A stretch of DNA of 64,000 bases, from assembly GCA_018714405.1 (NCBI GenBank), contig DVNM01000045.1, forward strand, positions 38,855 to 102,854. Reading direction: 5' to 3'. The stretch comes from Scybalenecus merdavium. Its GTDB lineage: Bacteria; Bacillota; Clostridia; Oscillospirales; Acutalibacteraceae. The notes beneath the pieces are model-generated. The model saw only the letters and a list, made by a program, of their open reading frames with translations. It ran no database searches and had not been told where the DNA came from. Positions 8,419 to 16,658 of the stretch are shown here, piece after piece. The position numbers and the translations under genes are program-made. Positions within the stretch are counted from its first letter, which is position 1. The number at the start of each line of letters is the position of its first letter.

Positions 8419-9570
8419 ATGCCCGAAGAAAAACGAGATTATTATGAAGTGCTGGGCGTATCCAAAAGCGCTTCCGAAGATGAGATCAAAAAAGCCTACC
8501 GCAAGGTGGCTAAAAAATACCACCCCGACTTAAACCCCGACGATCCGCAAGCCGAGGCCAAGTTCAAAGAGGTGAACGAGGCGTACGAGGTGCTTTCAGA
8601 CCCGCAGAAAAAGGCGCGTTACGACCAGTTCGGCCACGCCGGGGTAGACCCGAATTACGGCGCGGGCCAGGGCGGCTACGGCGGCGGATTCGGCGGCGGT
8701 TTCGGCGGTGGCTTTGGGTTTGACGATTTTGATTTGGGCGACATTTTCTCCAGCTTTTTCGGCGGTGGCGGCGGTGGCCGTAACCCGAATGCACGCCAGC
8801 GCGGGCGCGATCTGCAGACCACGCTGACGCTCACGTTTGAGGAGGCGGCCAAAGGCTGCCGCAAAACCGTTGAATTTCTGCGTGTGGAAGACTGCTCTGA
8901 ATGCGGCGGTACCGGTGCGGCAAAGGGCACGTCGCCTACCGTCTGCCCTGAGTGCCAGGGCCGCGGCGTCGTTACGGTACAAACGCGCAGTGCGCTCGGC
9001 GTTATCAGCACGCAGCGCACCTGTTCACGCTGCGGCGGCACCGGTAAGATCATTTCTTCGCCGTGCCACAAGTGCGGCGGTAAGGGCAAGGTCAGACGCC
9101 GTGTAAAGGCAGACGTCAACGTGCCTGCCGGCATTGACAACCGCCAGGTCATCAATGTGCGCGGCAAGGGCGATTCCGGCCTGAACGGCGGACCGGCCGG
9201 CGACCTGAAAGTCGTGGTCACCATCCGCAAACACCCGTATTTTGAGCGAGACGGGTACGACGTTTGGCTGACGCAGCACATTTCGTTCGTGCAGGCGGCG
9301 CTCGGCGCCGACATCATGGTGCACACGCTTGACGGCGATGAAAAGATCCCGGTGGCTGCCGGCACGCAAAACGGCGATGTGTTCAAAATGAAAGGCAAGG
9401 GTATGGAGCGCCTTGGTTCCGGCCGCCGGGCCGACCAGTTCGTGCGCTTTGTCGTGGATGTGCCTACGTCGCTGACCAAAGAGCAGAAAGAGCTTCTGCG
9501 CCAGTTCGACAAAGAGTATGTGCCGCCGAAAAAGGAAAAAGAGGGCTTTTTCGGGAAATTTAAGAAATAA
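8419..9570 (+). CDS. dnaJ: Chaperone protein DnaJ (Hsp40, type I)
   Basis: 383 residues with all type I regions in order. The J domain (residues 1-75) has DYYEVLGVSKSASEDEIKKAYRK and the HPD loop in KYHPDLNP. A Gly/Phe-rich linker with tandem GGGF repeats covers about residues 80-120. Four CxxCxGxG zinc motifs follow (CSECGGTG, CPECQGRG, CSRCGGTG, CHKCGGKG), then the C-terminal client-binding domain. The tail ends in a Lys-rich segment. DnaJ delivers clients to DnaK and stimulates its ATPase. It is the last gene of the heat-shock operon; AAGGAGG precedes the ATG. Confidence 0.98.
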   Translation: MPEEKRDYYEVLGVSKSASEDEIKKAYRKVAKKYHPDLNPDDPQAEAKFKEVNEAYEVLSDPQKKARYDQFGHAGVDPNYGAGQGGYGGGFGGGFGGGFGFDDFDLGDIFSSFFGGGGGGRNPNARQRGRDLQTTLTLTFEEAAKGCRKTVEFLRVEDCSECGGTGAAKGTSPTVCPECQGRGVVTVQTRSALGVISTQRTCSRCGGTGKIISSPCHKCGGKGKVRRRVKADVNVPAGIDNRQVINVRGKGDSGLNGGPAGDLKVVVTIRKHPYFERDGYDVWLTQHISFVQAALGADIMVHTLDGDEKIPVAAGTQNGDVFKMKGKGMERLGSGRRADQFVRFVVDVPTSLTKEQKELLRQFDKEYVPPKKEKEGFFGKFKK

Positions 9571-9608
9571 AGACATTTTCTGAACAAAGTTTACGCGCTT
9601 TTGAAATA

Positions 9609-9655
9609 ACGGCGCTGTGTAAAATTCTTTTTACACAGCGCCGTTTCTTTTTGTC
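9609..9655 (+). terminator. Strong Rho-independent terminator of the heat-shock operon
   Basis: A 16-bp perfect stem (9609-9624 with 9629-9644, ACGGCGCTGTGTAAAA and its complement) with a TTCT loop is followed by TTCTTTTT. Confidence 0.95.
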
Positions 9656-9762
9656 CGTTTTTTTACTTTGCCTTCATTTCTCCTTGAATAGCGGGCGCTA
9701 TCATGGGCATGTCTTTAAAGAGTGTATCTTTTAGACGATCTGTTTTTATGGGAGGAATTTTT

Positions 9763-10653
9763 ATGAAGAAAACCATTGTGATCCTGATCGCAGCCGTTGT
9801 CGCCATCACGGCAGTTTTTGCGGCCTGCAGCAGCGGAAAAGACGATGCAGGCGCGTCGGGCACAGCGATCCATGTGCTGACGCGTGAGGACGGCTCCGGC
9901 ACCAGAGGCGCGTTTGTGGAGCTGTTCGGCATTGAGGAAAAGGACGAAAATGGTGAAAAAGTGGACAAAACGATCCAGACGGCGGAAATCACCAACAGCA
10001 CTTCCGTTATGCTGACTACGGTGAACGGCGATGTGAACGCCATCGGCTACGTTTCGCTCGGCTCGCTTTCTGACGATGTGAAGGCGCTGCAGATCGACGG
10101 GGCGGACGCCACGGCCGAAAACATTGAAAACGGCACCTACAAAGTGGCGCGTCCGTTCAACATTGCTTACAAAGACGGCCTTTCCGAAGCCGGCCAGGAT
10201 TTCATGAATTACATCATGAGCGACGAGGGCCAGGCCATTGTCAGTGAGAACGGTTATATTCCGGTGGAAGCAAGCGGTGCGTTTGCTACAAACGGCGCTT
10301 CCGGCTCCGTCACCGTCGGCGGTTCTTCTTCCGTCTATCCGCTGATGGAAAAGCTGGCCGAGGCTTACCAGAAAGTCAACACCTCGGTTACCGTCAACGT
10401 GCAGCAGAGCGACTCCACAGTGGGCATGTCTTCGGCGCAGTCCGGCGTGTATGACATCGGCATGGCGTCCAGAGCGCTTGAACAGTCCGAACTCGACGGC
10501 GGCCTGACCGGCGTAACGATCGCAACCGACGGCATTGCGGTCATCGTCAATCAGGAAAATGCACTGAACGGCCTGACTTCTGACCAGGTCAAGGGCATTT
10601 ACACCGGCACGCTGACTACCTGGGAAGAGCTTTCTGCAGATGCACAGAAGTAA
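9763..10653 (+). CDS. pstS: Phosphate-binding lipoprotein PstS, circularly permuted domain order
   Basis: 296 residues from the ATG at 9763 (GGGAGGAATTTTT upstream). A lipoprotein signal peptide ends in VFAAC-SSG, placing the protein on the outer face of the membrane. The two sequence halves of a phosphate-binding protein are both present but in swapped order. The half with TREDGSGTRGAF, NAIGYVSLGSL and SDEGQAIVSENGYIPV comes first (about residues 35-170). The half with VGGSSSVYPLMEKL, IGMASR and IATDGIAVIVN comes second (about 180-296). In the usual PstS the GGSSS half precedes the DGSGTR half. It is first in a pstSCAB operon, and its 3' end overlaps pstC. Confidence 0.9.
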   Translation: MKKTIVILIAAVVAITAVFAACSSGKDDAGASGTAIHVLTREDGSGTRGAFVELFGIEEKDENGEKVDKTIQTAEITNSTSVMLTTVNGDVNAIGYVSLGSLSDDVKALQIDGADATAENIENGTYKVARPFNIAYKDGLSEAGQDFMNYIMSDEGQAIVSENGYIPVEASGAFATNGASGSVTVGGSSSVYPLMEKLAEAYQKVNTSVTVNVQQSDSTVGMSSAQSGVYDIGMASRALEQSELDGGLTGVTIATDGIAVIVNQENALNGLTSDQVKGIYTGTLTTWEELSADAQK

Positions 10654-11506
10654 ACACCATGTAAAAGAGATCCTGATGCGGGCGCTGTTTTTCCTGTGCG
10701 CCTGCATCAGCGTGTTTTGTGTCGTCATCATCTGTTATTTTGTGCTGACAAGCGGTCTGCCTGCCTTTCGCGAGATCGGTTTTGCCGATTTTATTTTCGG
10801 CATGGATTGGCGGCCGTCTTCGGGCGTCTACGGCATTTTCCCAATGATCGTCGGCAGCGTTTACGTCAGCGGTTTGGCTATGCTGATCGGTGTGCCGCTC
10901 GGCCTTGCCTCGGCTGTTTTCCTGGCGTATTACTGCCCGAAAAAAATCTATTCCTTTGCCAAAAATGCCGTTGATCTAATGGCCGGCATCCCGTCTGTTG
11001 TGTACGGCTTTTTCGGCCTTGTCGTCATTGTGCCCATTATGCAGCGCGTGTTCGGCACCAACGGCAAGGGCGTGTTGACGGCGGCGATCATTCTGGCCAT
11101 TATGATTTTGCCGACCATTACCGGCGTGTGCGAAAGCGCCATGCGCGCGGTGGACCCGGCTTATTTTGAAGGGGCGCTGGCGCTTGGTGCCACCAAGGAA
11201 TCGGCTGTTTTTATGTGTGCGTCACGCGGGGCGCGCTCCGGTATCCTGGCCGGGATCGTGCTGGCCGTCGGCCGTGCGATCGGTGAAACCATGGCGGTCG
11301 TGATGATTGCCGGCAACCAGCCGATCATTCCGGACAGCGTCCTTTCGGGCGTGCGTACGCTGACTTCCAACATCATTCTGGAGATGGGCTATGCGACGGA
11401 CCTGCACCGTGAAGCGCTTTTGGCCACGGCAGCCGTGCTGTTCGTGTTCATCCTGCTCATCAACCTCTCCTTCTCACTTCTGAAACGGGGGGCGAAAGAA
11501 AAGTGA
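10640..11506 (+). CDS. pstC: Phosphate ABC transporter permease PstC
   Basis: 288 residues, a polytopic membrane protein with about six hydrophobic segments. Family motifs are DLMAGIPSVVYGFFGL and the EAA-type cytoplasmic loop EGALALGATKESAVFMCASR. It forms the channel of the phosphate importer together with PstA. The chosen ATG overlaps the end of pstS by 14 bp, implying translational coupling. An alternative ATG at 10676 would remove 12 basic residues and still leave the first membrane helix; neither start has a strong ribosome-binding site. Confidence 0.95.
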   Translation: MHRSKHHVKEILMRALFFLCACISVFCVVIICYFVLTSGLPAFREIGFADFIFGMDWRPSSGVYGIFPMIVGSVYVSGLAMLIGVPLGLASAVFLAYYCPKKIYSFAKNAVDLMAGIPSVVYGFFGLVVIVPIMQRVFGTNGKGVLTAAIILAIMILPTITGVCESAMRAVDPAYFEGALALGATKESAVFMCASRGARSGILAGIVLAVGRAIGETMAVVMIAGNQPIIPDSVLSGVRTLTSNIILEMGYATDLHREALLATAAVLFVFILLINLSFSLLKRGAKEK

Positions 11507-12357
11507 AACGTCTGCAAAAAGCGCTTGGCTATGTGCGCCGTCATCCCGGCGCAGCGTTTGTGCGTTTTCTGATCTATCTGCTGAGCGCGCTCGGCATTTT
11601 CACCGTCGGCGCCATGGTCGTCTACATCGTCGTCAAAGGCGTGCCGAACCTGAAGCCGGAACTGTTTTCCCCGGTTTACACAAGCGAAAATGCCTCTATG
11701 CTGCCCGCGATCATTAATACCCTGATCGTTGTCGGCGTGACGATGCTGATCGCCGTGCCCATCGGCATTTTTTCCTCGGTCTATCTGGTCGAGTACGCCA
11801 AACCCGGTTCGCGCTTTTCCAAACTGATCGGCACAGCGGCGGAAACGCTGGCCGGCATTCCGTCCATTGTCTACGGCCTGTTCGGTTTTATTGTGTTTGT
11901 GAACGGCATGCGCTTCGGCAACAGCCTGATCGCCGGTATTTTGACGCTGGCCATTATGGTGCTGCCGGTCATTATGCGTACCTCGCAGGAGGCGCTGCTG
12001 GCCGTGCCGGCCTCTTACCGCGAGGGCAGCTATGCGCTCGGCGCCGGCAAGCTGCGCACGGTTTTTAAAGTGGTGCTCAAAAGCGCCATGCCCTCCATCA
12101 TGTCCGGCGTTATTCTGTCGGTCGGGCGCATCGTCGGCGAAACGGCGGCGCTCATCTACACGGCCGGCACCATCCCAAAAGTGGCGGCAGGGCTGCAGTC
12201 CTCCGGCCGAACGATCGCCGTACACATGTACTCGCTGATGAGCGAAGGGCTTTATATGGACGAGGCCTATGCGGCCGCCGTTGTTTTGCTCATTATTGTG
12301 ATCGTTATTAATATGCTCTCAAATCTACTCGTAAAAAAGGCGGAAAAGAATGAATAA
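11503..12357 (+). CDS. pstA: Phosphate ABC transporter permease PstA
   Basis: 284 residues starting at a GTG that overlaps the pstC stop codon by 4 bp (GTGA). Membrane helices alternate with conserved loops: ETLAGIPSIVYGLFGF mirrors the PstC motif and EGSYALGAGKLRTVFKVVL is the EAA loop that contacts PstB. It pairs with PstC as the membrane part of the high-affinity phosphate importer. It overlaps pstB by 8 bp. Confidence 0.96.
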   Translation: MKRLQKALGYVRRHPGAAFVRFLIYLLSALGIFTVGAMVVYIVVKGVPNLKPELFSPVYTSENASMLPAIINTLIVVGVTMLIAVPIGIFSSVYLVEYAKPGSRFSKLIGTAAETLAGIPSIVYGLFGFIVFVNGMRFGNSLIAGILTLAIMVLPVIMRTSQEALLAVPASYREGSYALGAGKLRTVFKVVLKSAMPSIMSGVILSVGRIVGETAALIYTAGTIPKVAAGLQSSGRTIAVHMYSLMSEGLYMDEAYAAAVVLLIIVIVINMLSNLLVKKAEKNE

Positions 12358-13105
12358 ACATAAAATCAGCATTCAGCACCTGAATTTGTTTTACGGCTCG
12401 TTCCAGGCGCTGAAGGACATCAACTTATCTATGGAGGAAAAAGAGGTCACGGCGCTGATCGGCCCGTCTGGCTGCGGCAAGTCCACACTGCTTAAGTGCA
12501 TCAACCGCATGAACGACCTGGTGCCCGGCTGCCGTATCGAGGGCGAGATTTTGCTGGACGGCCAAAACGTCATGCAGGTTGAAGACCTGAACCTGCTGCG
12601 CAAAAACGCCGGCATGGTCTTTCAAAAGCCAAACCCGTTTCCGATGAGCATTTACGACAACATCGCATACGGTCCGCGCTGCCATGGCATCAAGAAAAAG
12701 CAACAGCTCGATGAGATCGTGGAGCGCTCCCTGCGCGACGCGGCGCTTTGGGACGAGGTGCGCGACCGCCTTAAGAAAAGCGCACTCGGCATTTCGGGCG
12801 GTCAGCAGCAGCGCCTTTGTATTGCGCGCGCCCTGGCCGTGGAACCCCAGGTCATTTTAATGGATGAACCGACTTCAGCGCTTGACCCGCTCTCGACCGA
12901 TAAGATCGAACAGCTGGTGCTGCGTTTGAAAGAAAAGTACACCATCGTGATCGTCACCCACAACATGCAGCAGGCACGCCGCATTTCTGACAAAACGGCG
13001 TTTTTCCTGCTCGGCGAAGCCGTGGAAAGCGGCGAAACGGCCCGGATTTTTGAAAACCCTGCCGATGAGCGCACGGCGGCTTATGTGAACGGACGCTTCG
13101 GATAA
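12350..13105 (+). CDS. pstB: Phosphate ABC transporter ATP-binding protein PstB
   Basis: 251 residues. Walker A GPSGCGKSTLLK, Q-loop VFQKPNPFPMSIYDNIAYG (typical of PstB), ABC signature ISGGQQQRLCIARAL, Walker B VILMDEPTSALDP and the H-loop IVIVTHN are all intact. It hydrolyses ATP to drive phosphate import through PstC/PstA. The operon ends here: there is no phoU, and only 6 bp separate the stop from the convergent Crp/Fnr gene. A dedicated terminator is not apparent. Confidence 0.98.
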   Translation: MNKHKISIQHLNLFYGSFQALKDINLSMEEKEVTALIGPSGCGKSTLLKCINRMNDLVPGCRIEGEILLDGQNVMQVEDLNLLRKNAGMVFQKPNPFPMSIYDNIAYGPRCHGIKKKQQLDEIVERSLRDAALWDEVRDRLKKSALGISGGQQQRLCIARALAVEPQVILMDEPTSALDPLSTDKIEQLVLRLKEKYTIVIVTHNMQQARRISDKTAFFLLGEAVESGETARIFENPADERTAAYVNGRFG

Positions 13106-13111
13106 TTTGAT

Positions 13112-13711
13112 TTACAGGATCGTGATGCTTTTGCCGTCCACCAGGATCTTGCCGTTTTTCTGCATTTTTTTCAGTTCGCGCATCATGGCGCACCGGTCGG
13201 CCGAAAGGTAGTCGGCCAGGTCGCTGTAGCTCATCGGCACGCGGATCTGGCGGGCGCCCTGTTTGATACTCTGCTGGTTTAAATAGGCCAGCAGTTTTTT
13301 TTCGGTCGTTTTTCGGCTTAAAATGTCTATGTGCGTGTATCTTCGGCGCACCGCGCCAAGCAGCAGGCCGGCTGCGTTTTCGCACAGGCGGGCATTGTTC
13401 AGTGAAAAAAGCGCGCTGCGGTCGGCGAAAAGCACTTCTGTTTTTGTTTTGGCTATGCTATAATGGTCACCGGCATAAAACATTTCGCTGGCCAGCGCGT
13501 CGCCGCGCAGCAAAATTTCAATGATGCTCCTGCGCCCGTCCTCGTCGGTGCTTATTACGAAAATTTTGCCGGAAAGCACAATACCCAGTTGGTTTTTGGA
13601 AATTTTTATTTGCTCGTTTTTTTCAAAAACCATAGTGGTGCAGTGCATTTCTTTTGCCAAAAGTGGCGCAACCACGCCGTTTATGCCGTTGAAAAGCGCA
13701 CAAGTGTACAA
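13112..13711 (-). CDS. Crp/Fnr-family transcriptional regulator
   Basis: 199 residues starting at a TTG codon (13711), chosen because GAGGGTG lies about 8 nt upstream and the cyclic-nucleotide-type beta-barrel begins soon after. The N-terminal half (about residues 15-115) has ISKNQLGIVLSGKIFVIS and the loop around LLRGDALASEMFYAG. The C-terminal half is a winged helix with MSYSDLADYLSADRCAMMRELKKM as the recognition region. No Cys cluster for a [4Fe-4S] centre is visible in the N-terminus, so it is not a classical FNR oxygen sensor. It is divergent from nrdDG and shares with it a control region containing NrdR boxes and a long palindrome. Confidence 0.85.
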   Translation of the reverse strand: MYTCALFNGINGVVAPLLAKEMHCTTMVFEKNEQIKISKNQLGIVLSGKIFVISTDEDGRRSIIEILLRGDALASEMFYAGDHYSIAKTKTEVLFADRSALFSLNNARLCENAAGLLLGAVRRRYTHIDILSRKTTEKKLLAYLNQQSIKQGARQIRVPMSYSDLADYLSADRCAMMRELKKMQKNGKILVDGKSITIL

Positions 13712-13721
13712 AAAATCACCC

Positions 13722-13737
13722 TCAATATATATTGCTT
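13722..13737 (+). promoter_or_regulatory. NrdR box 1 upstream of nrdD
   Basis: The 16-mer core ATATATATTG at 13725-13734 matches 9 of 10 positions of the published NrdR consensus core (CwAtATaTwG). It is the distal member of a pair offset by 30 bp. Confidence 0.65.
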
Positions 13738-13751
13738 GTTAAAAACTTTTA

Positions 13752-13767
13752 CAACTATATCTTGTAT
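13752..13767 (+). promoter_or_regulatory. NrdR box 2 upstream of nrdD
   Basis: The core CTATATCTTG (13755-13764) fits the NrdR core at nine of ten positions, with C in place of the weakly conserved a. It directly precedes a TATAAC -10 candidate (13768-13773), so NrdR bound here would block RNA polymerase. The same architecture occurs at nrdR. Confidence 0.75.
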
Positions 13768-13794
13768 TATAACAAAAGTCTGTTGCATTTGCAA
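13766..13794 (-). promoter_or_regulatory. Promoter of the Crp/Fnr regulator gene
   Basis: Read on the minus strand: TTGCAA (13794-13789), a 17-bp spacer, then TATAAT (13771-13766). This is a near-consensus sigma-A promoter that fires towards 13711. It overlaps NrdR box 2 and most of the 32-bp palindrome. Confidence 0.75.
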
Positions 13795-13804
13795 CAGACT
13801 TTTG
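13773..13804. promoter_or_regulatory. 32-bp perfect palindrome in the Crp/Fnr-nrdD divergent region
   Basis: Arms CAAAAGTCTGTTGC (13773-13786) and GCAACAGACTTTTG (13791-13804) are perfectly complementary around ATTT. The centre TGTTGC-N4-GCAACA has the half-site and spacing style of Crp/Fnr-family operators. It covers the -35 and spacer of the Crp/Fnr gene promoter, so autoregulation is likely. It could alternatively form an RNA hairpin at the 5' end of the nrdD mRNA. Confidence 0.65.
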
Positions 13805-13874
13805 CGTTTGTCTCTGCTATTATGTATAAGCAAAGTTTCGGCGCGCGCACTTCGCGCCGTGAAAGGAAGGATGT

Positions 13875-16058
13875 ATGATGAAGATCATCAAGCGCAATGG
13901 CAGCGAAGTGGATTTTGACCTTGGCAAAATCGTTACCGCCGTTACCAAAGCCAACAATGCCGGCACTAAAAAAGAGCTGAATGACTCGCAGATCCGCGAG
14001 GTCGCCGAATATGTAGAGTTCAAGCTTTCCAAAGCGAACCGCGCCTTTTCAGTTGAGGAAATTCAGGACATCGTTGAAAACCAGATCATGGCAAAGGGCG
14101 CTTTTGAAACGGCCAAACGGTATGTTAAGTACCGTTACACCCGTTCCCTTGTGCGCAAGGCCAACACGACCGACAACCAGATCCTTTCCCTGATCGAGTG
14201 CAACAATGAAGAGGTCAAGCAGGAAAATTCCAATAAAAACCCAACGGTCAACAGCGTGCAGCGCGACTATATGGCCGGCGAGGTTTCCAAGGACATCACC
14301 AAGCGCCTGCTGCTGCCGCCCGATATTGTGGAGGCGCATGAACAGGGCATCATCCATTTTCACGATGCCGACTATTTCGCCCAGCATATGCACAACTGCG
14401 ACCTTGTGAATCTGGAGGATATGCTGCAAAACGGCACGGTCATCAGCGAAACGATGATCGAAAAGCCCCACAGCTTTTCCACCGCCTGCAACATCGCCAC
14501 GCAGATCATTGCGCAGGTCGCCTCCAACCAGTACGGCGGCCAAAGCATTTCGCTGACGCATCTTGCCCCGTTTGTGGACATTTCGCGCCAGAAGATCCGC
14601 AGGTCCGTTGCCGAAGAGGCCAAAATGTTCGGCACGCCCGCCACGGAGGAAACCATTAATAAAATCGCTGAAAAGCGCCTGCTTGACGAGATCAAGCGCG
14701 GCGTGCAGACCATCCAGTACCAGGTCGTGACCCTGCTGACGACCAACGGCCAGGCGCCGTTCGTCACGGTGTTCATGTACCTGAACGAGGCCAAAAATGA
14801 GCAGGAAAAGGCCGACCTTGCCCTGATCATTGAAGAAACGCTCAAACAGCGCATGCAGGGCGTGAAAAACGAAAAGGGCGTGTGGGTCACGCCGGCATTC
14901 CCGAAGCTTATCTATGTGCTCGAAGAGGACAATGTCCGCGAAGACAGTCCGTACTGGTACCTGACCGAGCTGGCCGCAAAGTGCACGGCCAAACGCATGG
15001 TGCCCGATTATATCTCTGAAAAGAAAATGCTGGAATATAAGGTCGACAAAAACGGCAACGGCAACTGCTACCCCTGCATGGGCTGCCGTTCGTTCCTGAC
15101 CCCGTATGTGGACCCTGCCACCAACAAGCCGCAGTATTACGGTCGCTTCAACCAGGGCGTTGTCACCATCAACCTGCCTGACGTGGCGCTCTCGTCCGAG
15201 GGCAACATGGAGCGCTTCTGGCAGATCTTTGACGAGCGTCTGGACCTGTGCTACCGCGCGCTGATGTGCCGCCACAACCGTTTAAAGGGCACGCTGTCCG
15301 ACGCTGCGCCCATTTTGTGGCAAAACGGCGCCCTGGCGCGCCTGAAAAAGGGCGAAAAGATCGACAAGCTGCTCTACGGCGGCTATTCCACCATCAGCCT
15401 GGGCTATGCCGGCCTCTATGAGTGCGTCAAGTACATGACCGGCTACAGCCACACCGTTTCCGGCCCGCCGAAAGAGTTCGCGCTGGCCGTTATGAAGCAC
15501 ATGAACGACAAGTGCAAAGAGTGGAAGGCCAAGGAAAACATCGATTTCAGCATTTACGGCTCACCGATCGAATCCACCACTTACAAGTTTGCCAAGTGCC
15601 TGCAAAAGCGCTTCGGCATTGTAGAGGGCATCACCGACCGCACCTACATCACCAACTCGTACCATGTGCCGGTGTTTGAGGAGATCGATGCGTTCACCAA
15701 ACTGAAGTTCGAGTCCGAGTTCCAGGCGCTTTCGCCCGGCGGCGCCATCTCGTATATCGAGGTGCCGAACATGCAGGACAACATCCCTGCCGTGCTCGAA
15801 GTCATGAAGTATATCTACGACAACATCATTTATGCCGAGCTGAACACCAAGAGCGACTACTGCCAGGTCTGCGGCTACGACGGCGAGATCCAGATCGTGA
15901 CCGAGGACAGCGGCAAGCTCATCTGGAAGTGCCCGAAGTGCGGCAACACCGACCAGGACAAAATGAACGTTGCCCGCCGCACCTGCGGCTACATCGGCAC
16001 GCAGTTCTGGAACCAGGGCCGCACGCAGGAGATCAAGGATAGGGTGCTGCATCTGTAA
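13875..16058 (+). CDS. nrdD: Anaerobic (class III) ribonucleoside-triphosphate reductase NrdD
   Basis: 727 residues. An ATP-cone regulatory domain occupies about residues 1-95 (IIKRNGSEVDFDLGKIVTAV). The catalytic barrel has HFHDADYF, HNCDLVNLEDML and NGNCYPCMGCRSFL. A C-terminal zinc site (CQVCGYDG ... CPKCGNTD) is followed by the glycyl-radical motif RTCGYIGTQFWNQGR, with the radical Gly near residue 708. It makes dNTPs in the absence of oxygen after activation by NrdG, whose gene starts on the last base of this one. Two consecutive ATG codons exist; AAAGGAAGG precedes the first. Confidence 0.98.
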   Translation: MMKIIKRNGSEVDFDLGKIVTAVTKANNAGTKKELNDSQIREVAEYVEFKLSKANRAFSVEEIQDIVENQIMAKGAFETAKRYVKYRYTRSLVRKANTTDNQILSLIECNNEEVKQENSNKNPTVNSVQRDYMAGEVSKDITKRLLLPPDIVEAHEQGIIHFHDADYFAQHMHNCDLVNLEDMLQNGTVISETMIEKPHSFSTACNIATQIIAQVASNQYGGQSISLTHLAPFVDISRQKIRRSVAEEAKMFGTPATEETINKIAEKRLLDEIKRGVQTIQYQVVTLLTTNGQAPFVTVFMYLNEAKNEQEKADLALIIEETLKQRMQGVKNEKGVWVTPAFPKLIYVLEEDNVREDSPYWYLTELAAKCTAKRMVPDYISEKKMLEYKVDKNGNGNCYPCMGCRSFLTPYVDPATNKPQYYGRFNQGVVTINLPDVALSSEGNMERFWQIFDERLDLCYRALMCRHNRLKGTLSDAAPILWQNGALARLKKGEKIDKLLYGGYSTISLGYAGLYECVKYMTGYSHTVSGPPKEFALAVMKHMNDKCKEWKAKENIDFSIYGSPIESTTYKFAKCLQKRFGIVEGITDRTYITNSYHVPVFEEIDAFTKLKFESEFQALSPGGAISYIEVPNMQDNIPAVLEVMKYIYDNIIYAELNTKSDYCQVCGYDGEIQIVTEDSGKLIWKCPKCGNTDQDKMNVARRTCGYIGTQFWNQGRTQEIKDRVLHL

Positions 16059-16576
16059 TGAATTACGGCGAGATCAAAGACTGCGACATTGCAAACGGCG
16101 AGGGCGTGCGTGTTTCCCTGTTCGTTTCGGGCTGCACACACCACTGCCCCAACTGTTTTAACCAGCAGACGTGGGATTTTTCGTTCGGCCAGCCCTTTAC
16201 GCGTGAGGTCGAGGACCGCCTTTTGCAAATGCTTTCGCGCAGCTATATCGGCGGTCTGTCGCTGCTCGGCGGCGAGCCGTTTGAACCGCAGAACCAAAAG
16301 GTGCTTTTGCCGTTTCTGCGCCGCGTGAAAGAGATGTATCCGCAAAAAAACATCTGGTGCTACTCGGGCTACACGCTCGAGGAGCTGCTCGGCCCGTCGC
16401 GCGCCCACACGGACGACACGCTGCCGATGCTTCAGCTGATCGATATTCTGGTCGACGGCCGCTTTGTGGAGGCGCTTAAGGACATTTCGCTGAAATTCCG
16501 CGGCTCTTCCAATCAGAATGTGATCGACGTGAAAAAGACGCTCGCAAGCGGTGAAAAAGTGCTTTATCTGCAGTAA
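16058..16576 (+). CDS. nrdG: Anaerobic ribonucleotide reductase activating protein NrdG (radical SAM)
   Basis: 172 residues. The radical-SAM cluster motif is CTHHCPNC (CX3CX2C) at about residues 26-33, followed by LLGGEPFEPQN (the GGE SAM-contact motif). NrdG reductively cleaves S-adenosylmethionine to install the glycyl radical on NrdD. Start and stop overlap nrdD in a TAATG arrangement, so the pair is translationally coupled. A terminator follows. Confidence 0.97.
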   Translation: MNYGEIKDCDIANGEGVRVSLFVSGCTHHCPNCFNQQTWDFSFGQPFTREVEDRLLQMLSRSYIGGLSLLGGEPFEPQNQKVLLPFLRRVKEMYPQKNIWCYSGYTLEELLGPSRAHTDDTLPMLQLIDILVDGRFVEALKDISLKFRGSSNQNVIDVKKTLASGEKVLYLQ

Positions 16577-16600
16577 AAAACGTCGGTAAATCCGAATTAT

Positions 16601-16634
16601 GCCGGCGCGGACAAAAAGTCTGCGCCGGCTTTTT
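16601..16634 (+). terminator. Terminator of nrdDG
   Basis: The stem GCCGGCGCGGAC / GTCTGCGCCGGC (one mismatch) encloses AAAAA and is followed by TTTTT. Confidence 0.9.
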
Positions 16635-16658
16635 ACTTATAAGCATTGCAGGGGAAAT

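Noticed and set aside
6478..8523. Long minus-strand reading frame of 681 codons opposite dnaK
   Set aside because: It is the antisense shadow of dnaK, produced by strong codon bias; the translation is His/Arg/Val-rich low-information sequence with no domain.
9660..9762. Search for Pho-box repeats upstream of pstS
   Set aside because: No regular TTAACA- or TTCAT-type direct repeats with constant spacing could be supported.
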